Source: Bacillus sp. FJAT-49736 (GTDB lineage Bacteria > Bacillota > Bacilli > Bacillales > Bacillaceae_C). Taken from it: a stretch of DNA of 64,000 nt. The position numbers were made by a program, and so were the translations under genes. The stretch is taken from contig NZ_JAGYPI010000004.1 of NCBI RefSeq assembly GCF_018343615.1, forward strand, positions 125,588 through 189,587, in the 5' to 3' direction. Position 1 is the first letter of the stretch, and each line of letters starts with the position of its first letter. A model generated the notes under the pieces. That model was not told the DNA's origin. It saw nothing but the letters and a program-made list of their open reading frames with translations, and did not search any database. Below are positions 61,026 through 64,000 of this stretch, one piece after another.

Positions 61026-61973
61026 GTGAAAAAGATTCTTGTGACCGGTTCATTAGGTCAAATTGGTACAGAATTAATAACGAAAATGCGTGGTATTTAC
61101 GGATCAGATAATATAATTGCTACAGATATTCGTGATAATGGCAGCGATGTCGTAAAGAGTGGCCCATTCGAGATTTTGGATGTTACGGATGCAGGGAAAA
61201 TGCATGAGATTGCGAAAAAATATAAAGTGGATACGATTATCCATCTTGCCGCATTATTATCGGCTACTGCAGAAAAAAATCCATTATTAGCTTGGAACTT
61301 AAATATGGGCGGTCTTGTAAATGCTCTAGAAACGGCAAAAGAATTAAATTGCCAGTTTTTCACTCCAAGCTCTATAGGTGCCTTCGGTCCATCTACTCCA
61401 AAGGACAATACACCGCAGGATACTATTCAACGCCCAACTACCATGTATGGAGTTAATAAAGTATCCGGTGAATTACTATGTGACTACTATTTCTATAAAT
61501 TCGGTGTAGATACAAGAGGAGTTCGTTTCCCAGGCTTGATTTCTTACGTAGCACAGCCTGGCGGCGGGACGACGGACTATGCGGTTGAAATTTATTATGA
61601 AGCAATCAAAAGTGGCCGTTATACATCATACATTGGAGAAGGAACAAAAATGGATATGATGTATATGCCAGATGCGTTGAACGCAATCATTGATTTAATG
61701 GAAGCAGATTCTTCTAAATTAAAACATCGTAATGCTTTTAATATTACTGCGATGAGCTTTGCTCCAGAGGAAATAGCAGCTGAAATTAAAAAGCATATCC
61801 CGCAATTTGAAATGAGTTATGAGGTAGATCCAACAAGACAAGCAATTGCAGACAGCTGGCCAAATTCTATTGACCCAACTGCGGCGAAGGATGAATGGGG
61901 CTTTAAAGCTGAGTACGATTTAAGTAAAATGACCGTCGATATGCTCGATAAATTAAAATTGAAGCTAAAATAA
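61026..61973 (+). CDS. tdh: L-threonine 3-dehydrogenase, short-chain (SDR) type
   Basis: 315 aa from GTG at 61026 with AGGGGGA upstream. It is an extended SDR: NAD motif [11 protein letters not shown] near the N-terminus and active-site Tyr141/Lys145 in MYGVNK. SSIGAFG carries the Ser, and the family marks [19 protein letters not shown] and DMMYMPDA follow. This form is distinct from the zinc-type Tdh of E. coli. It oxidises L-threonine to 2-amino-3-oxobutyrate, the substrate of Kbl. The pair gives glycine and acetyl-CoA from threonine. Confidence 0.94.
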   Translation: MKKILVTGSLGQIGTELITKMRGIYGSDNIIATDIRDNGSDVVKSGPFEILDVTDAGKMHEIAKKYKVDTIIHLAALLSATAEKNPLLAWNLNMGGLVNALETAKELNCQFFTPSSIGAFGPSTPKDNTPQDTIQRPTTMYGVNKVSGELLCDYYFYKFGVDTRGVRFPGLISYVAQPGGGTTDYAVEIYYEAIKSGRYTSYIGEGTKMDMMYMPDALNAIIDLMEADSSKLKHRNAFNITAMSFAPEEIAAEIKKHIPQFEMSYEVDPTRQAIADSWPNSIDPTAAKDEWGFKAEYDLSKMTVDMLDKLKLKLK

Positions 61974-62014
61974 AGACTCTTTAATTTATCAAGAACAGCC
62001 TAAAATAAAACCGT

Positions 62015-62050
62015 AAAATGACGTTCCAACATGGGACGTCATTTTAAAAT
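62015..62050 (+). terminator. Terminator of kbl-tdh
   Basis: AAAATGACGT (62015-62024) pairs with ACGTCATTTT (62036-62045), extended by CC/GG in the loop. Confidence 0.8.
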
Positions 62051-62130
62051 AGAATAAAACGTATTTTCTGTTCCTATCGGTATGATAAAATATATGGAAA
62101 GGGTATTTTAAAGAAGGATAGGAAAATAGA

Positions 62131-63390
62131 ATGAGAAATCACCGTATATCAAAAATATTTTGGGGAGTTTTTTTCTTTATCTTATTATTAGACATAGGTT
62201 TGCTTTTATATAACGCTTTTCAGCAAAAAACAGGCTGGTATATAGGCAATACCATTTTTTTATTATGTCTTCTCAGTGGAATGATAATTTATTTAATAAA
62301 TCGCTTCTTTTTCCTTTATAAAAATTATCTTGCACTAGAAGAGGAAGAAGAAAAGTGGTCTCTCTTAATGCAATCAACTCCCGATTTTATGTGTTTTAAA
62401 GATGGAAAGTCTAGATGGAAAAAGGTTAATCAGTTTGGCCGCAAGCTATTTCAGCTGGACAATATCGATTACTATGGAAAAACGGATCTTGAGCTGGCGG
62501 AATTAGTTCCGTTTTTTAAGGAAGGGCTTAATACCTGCTATTTATCGGATGAAGTGGTTTGGAAAAACGGAAAAATCACAAGAGCGGAAGAATCTTTTGT
62601 TGTGCCATCTGGTGAACTGAAAAGCTTTGACGTTATTAAAATTCCGCTTTTTCATGAAAATGGCACACGAAAAGGTCTTCTTACCATCGGTAGGGATATT
62701 ACTCAACAGAAGGTAGCCGAGTCTATTCTTATAAAGAGAGAGAAGCTTTCAGTCGTCGGAGAACTTGCTGCAGGGATTGCTCATGAAATTCGTAATCCAT
62801 TAACAAGCATTAAAGGGTTAATGCAATTAATGCATGAGGCTGGAAATGTTTCTGATCAATATGCAAAGGTTATGATTTCAGAAATTGACCGTATTAATCA
62901 AATTGCTGGCGGCTTGCTAGCACTTTCAAAACCCCAAAGCAAGGAAATTAATATGGTTCTTTTAAATGAAATTCTTCAATACGTTATCAATATTTTGCAG
63001 CCAGAAGCGTTATTAAAGGATGTACAATTCAATCTGAATGCTGATTCCCAGTGCAAAATAGAAGCAGATCGCAACGGGCTAATTCAAGTATTTATAAATA
63101 TAATAAAAAACGCAATGGATGCCATGCCAACCGGGGGAATTATCACTGTTCAGTGCAAAAAGGTAATGGACAAGGTTCATGTAATAGTTTCGGACCAAGG
63201 CAGGGGAATTCCGCCTGAAAGATTAAAAAAGATTGCTGAACCTTTTTTTACGTTGAAGGAAAAAGGCATGGGACTTGGACTTACGATCAGTCAAAAAATC
63301 ATTCAGGATCATAAGGGTTCCTTTGAGTTTTATAGTCAAGAGGGTCGCGGAACAGATGTAATTATTAAACTACCTTGCGGGGCTTCATAA
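62131..63390 (+). CDS. PAS sensor histidine kinase of the sporulation-kinase type
   Basis: 419 aa. Two N-terminal membrane helices (about 10-29 and 36-60) have almost no loop between them. A cytoplasmic PAS domain (about 75-190) follows, with TPDFMCFKDGKSRWKKVN. The kinase core has EKLSVVGELAAGIAHEIRNP with phospho-His218, then N (NIIKNAMDAMP), G1 (DQGRGIP) and G2 (GMGLGLTIS) boxes. The box KLSVVGELAAGIAHEIRNPLTSIKG is that of Bacillus KinA-KinE proteins that feed the Spo0F phosphorelay. No response regulator gene is adjacent, as expected for an orphan sporulation kinase. Confidence 0.88.
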   Translation: MRNHRISKIFWGVFFFILLLDIGLLLYNAFQQKTGWYIGNTIFLLCLLSGMIIYLINRFFFLYKNYLALEEEEEKWSLLMQSTPDFMCFKDGKSRWKKVNQFGRKLFQLDNIDYYGKTDLELAELVPFFKEGLNTCYLSDEVVWKNGKITRAEESFVVPSGELKSFDVIKIPLFHENGTRKGLLTIGRDITQQKVAESILIKREKLSVVGELAAGIAHEIRNPLTSIKGLMQLMHEAGNVSDQYAKVMISEIDRINQIAGGLLALSKPQSKEINMVLLNEILQYVINILQPEALLKDVQFNLNADSQCKIEADRNGLIQVFINIIKNAMDAMPTGGIITVQCKKVMDKVHVIVSDQGRGIPPERLKKIAEPFFTLKEKGMGLGLTISQKIIQDHKGSFEFYSQEGRGTDVIIKLPCGAS

Positions 63391-63420
63391 TAAGGGTGGC
63401 ATAGTCACTCTTATTTTTTT
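63388..63420 (+). terminator. Intrinsic terminator of the kinase gene
   Basis: AATAAGGGTG pairs with CACTCTTATT (with one G-U) around GCATAGT, followed by TTTTTT. Confidence 0.85.
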
Positions 63421-63607
63421 GAGGCGTTTTCGTAAATGGTTGTAAAAGAGGCATTATGAAAGATGTAAATTTCTTAATGTGACCTAGTAATTAGCAAAGA
63501 TATTGTATATAATTTGATTGAATCATCGTAATTTTCCATCAATTCCCCCTCCCGCTTTTCCTCACTTTTTCCCTAATTAAAAAATTCCTTCGAAAGGAGA
63601 CATGATT

Positions 63608-64000
63608 TTGTTATCAAACGCTAAAGAAATTCTTCGAGCCTACTTTGGTTATGATGAATTTAGAAAAGGTCAGGAAGCAATCATTGACCAGATTATGCAT
63701 GGTAAGGATACCGTCGCGATAATGCCTACCGGTGGCGGGAAATCTATTTGTTATCAAATTCCTGCATTAATGCTTCCGGGTATCACAATTGTTATTTCTC
63801 CGCTTATTTCCTTAATGAAAGACCAAGTCGATGCCCTAATAAATACAGGAATCTCCGCAACCTTCATTAATAGCTCCATTACCGCTAATGAATTGGATGA
63901 ACGCCTAAAAGGGATAGAAGCTGGACAATACAAATTAATATATATTGCTCCAGAAAGACTTGAAGCCCCGTCCTTTTTAGACTTGCTGTATAAGGTGAAC
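63608..64000 (+). CDS. recQ: ATP-dependent DNA helicase RecQ, partial (C-terminus outside window)
   Basis: 131 codons are visible and the frame is open to the last base. TTG at 63608 is preferred because AAAGGAG lies 10 nt upstream; an in-frame ATG at 63602 is too close to that box. RecQ marks are ILRAYFGYDEFRKGQEAII (zero motif), Walker A AIMPTGGGKSICYQIP, motif Ia VISPLISLMKDQV, and IYIAPERL. The DEAH box and RQC/HRDC domains lie outside. RecQ unwinds DNA at damaged forks. It follows the kinase terminator and has its own promoter region. Confidence 0.93.
   Translation, partial: MLSNAKEILRAYFGYDEFRKGQEAIIDQIMHGKDTVAIMPTGGGKSICYQIPALMLPGITIVISPLISLMKDQVDALINTGISATFINSSITANELDERLKGIEAGQYKLIYIAPERLEAPSFLDLLYKVN

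Overview
This window is a stretch of chromosome from a low-GC, spore-forming Gram-positive bacterium of the Bacillaceae (Bacillus sensu lato). The support is the dlt operon for D-alanylation of teichoic acids, an SspH-type small acid-soluble spore protein, a Kin-type sporulation kinase, AsnO-, TcyP- and YlbL-like proteins, strong AGGAGG ribosome binding sites, frequent TTG and GTG starts, and many intrinsic terminators. I see no rRNA, tRNA, CRISPR array, prophage or intact insertion sequence. Two genes run off the edges: a TDT/SLAC1-type membrane protein on the left and recQ on the right.

Layout. 1-8.2 kb: a TDT transporter fragment, an ABC exporter of the homodimeric type, a small membrane protein, a GNAT acetyltransferase and a heterodimeric ABC exporter pair. 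8.2-16.8 kb: sspH, modAB without modC, an RlmI-like methyltransferase, an amidase, a dicarboxylate-type symporter and a thioredoxin-reductase-like flavoprotein. 17-25.3 kb: a chemoreceptor, a PEP mutase-like enzyme, the overlapping alkylation repair genes adaA-alkA-adaB, a YlbL-like PDZ/Lon protease and a two-component system. 25.4-32.5 kb: a HAD hydrolase, a PAS-GGDEF protein and dltXABCD. 32.6-45.1 kb: an amino acid antiporter, a beta-lactamase-fold hydrolase, marR with a second heterodimeric ABC pair, a split ThrE-type exporter, asnO and a DEAD-box helicase. 45.4-52.5 kb: phnC-phnE-phnE with a convergent phnD, a cytoplasmic 5'-nucleotidase-family enzyme and tcyP. 52.5-64 kb: a GNAT, a small coiled-coil protein, a GntR-ABC-permease operon, an anchored alpha/beta hydrolase, a duplicated P-loop ATPase, PatB, kbl-tdh, a sporulation kinase and recQ.

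How genes work together. The envelope-defence theme is strong: dlt, three ABC exporter loci with their own regulators, a GntR-controlled ABC unit and a two-component system. A TTCATA-N5-TTCATA direct repeat lies upstream of the two-component operon and the marR-ABC operon, with a weaker version at the dlt promoter, so one regulator may link them. Threonine breakdown (kbl-tdh) and a threonine/serine exporter are both present.

The least explained content is intergenic. There are three arrays of five degenerate units with an exact 21-bp period; two of them share one unit type in opposite orientations. There is a dispersed element of about 70-100 bp with GGCTCTTTTCGTAA-like inverted ends. There is also a palindromic AAGTGAAATT...AATTTCA module, found alone in tandem and embedded in a larger structured repeat. 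I did not find a clearly new multi-gene system; these repeat families are the best candidates for something undescribed.
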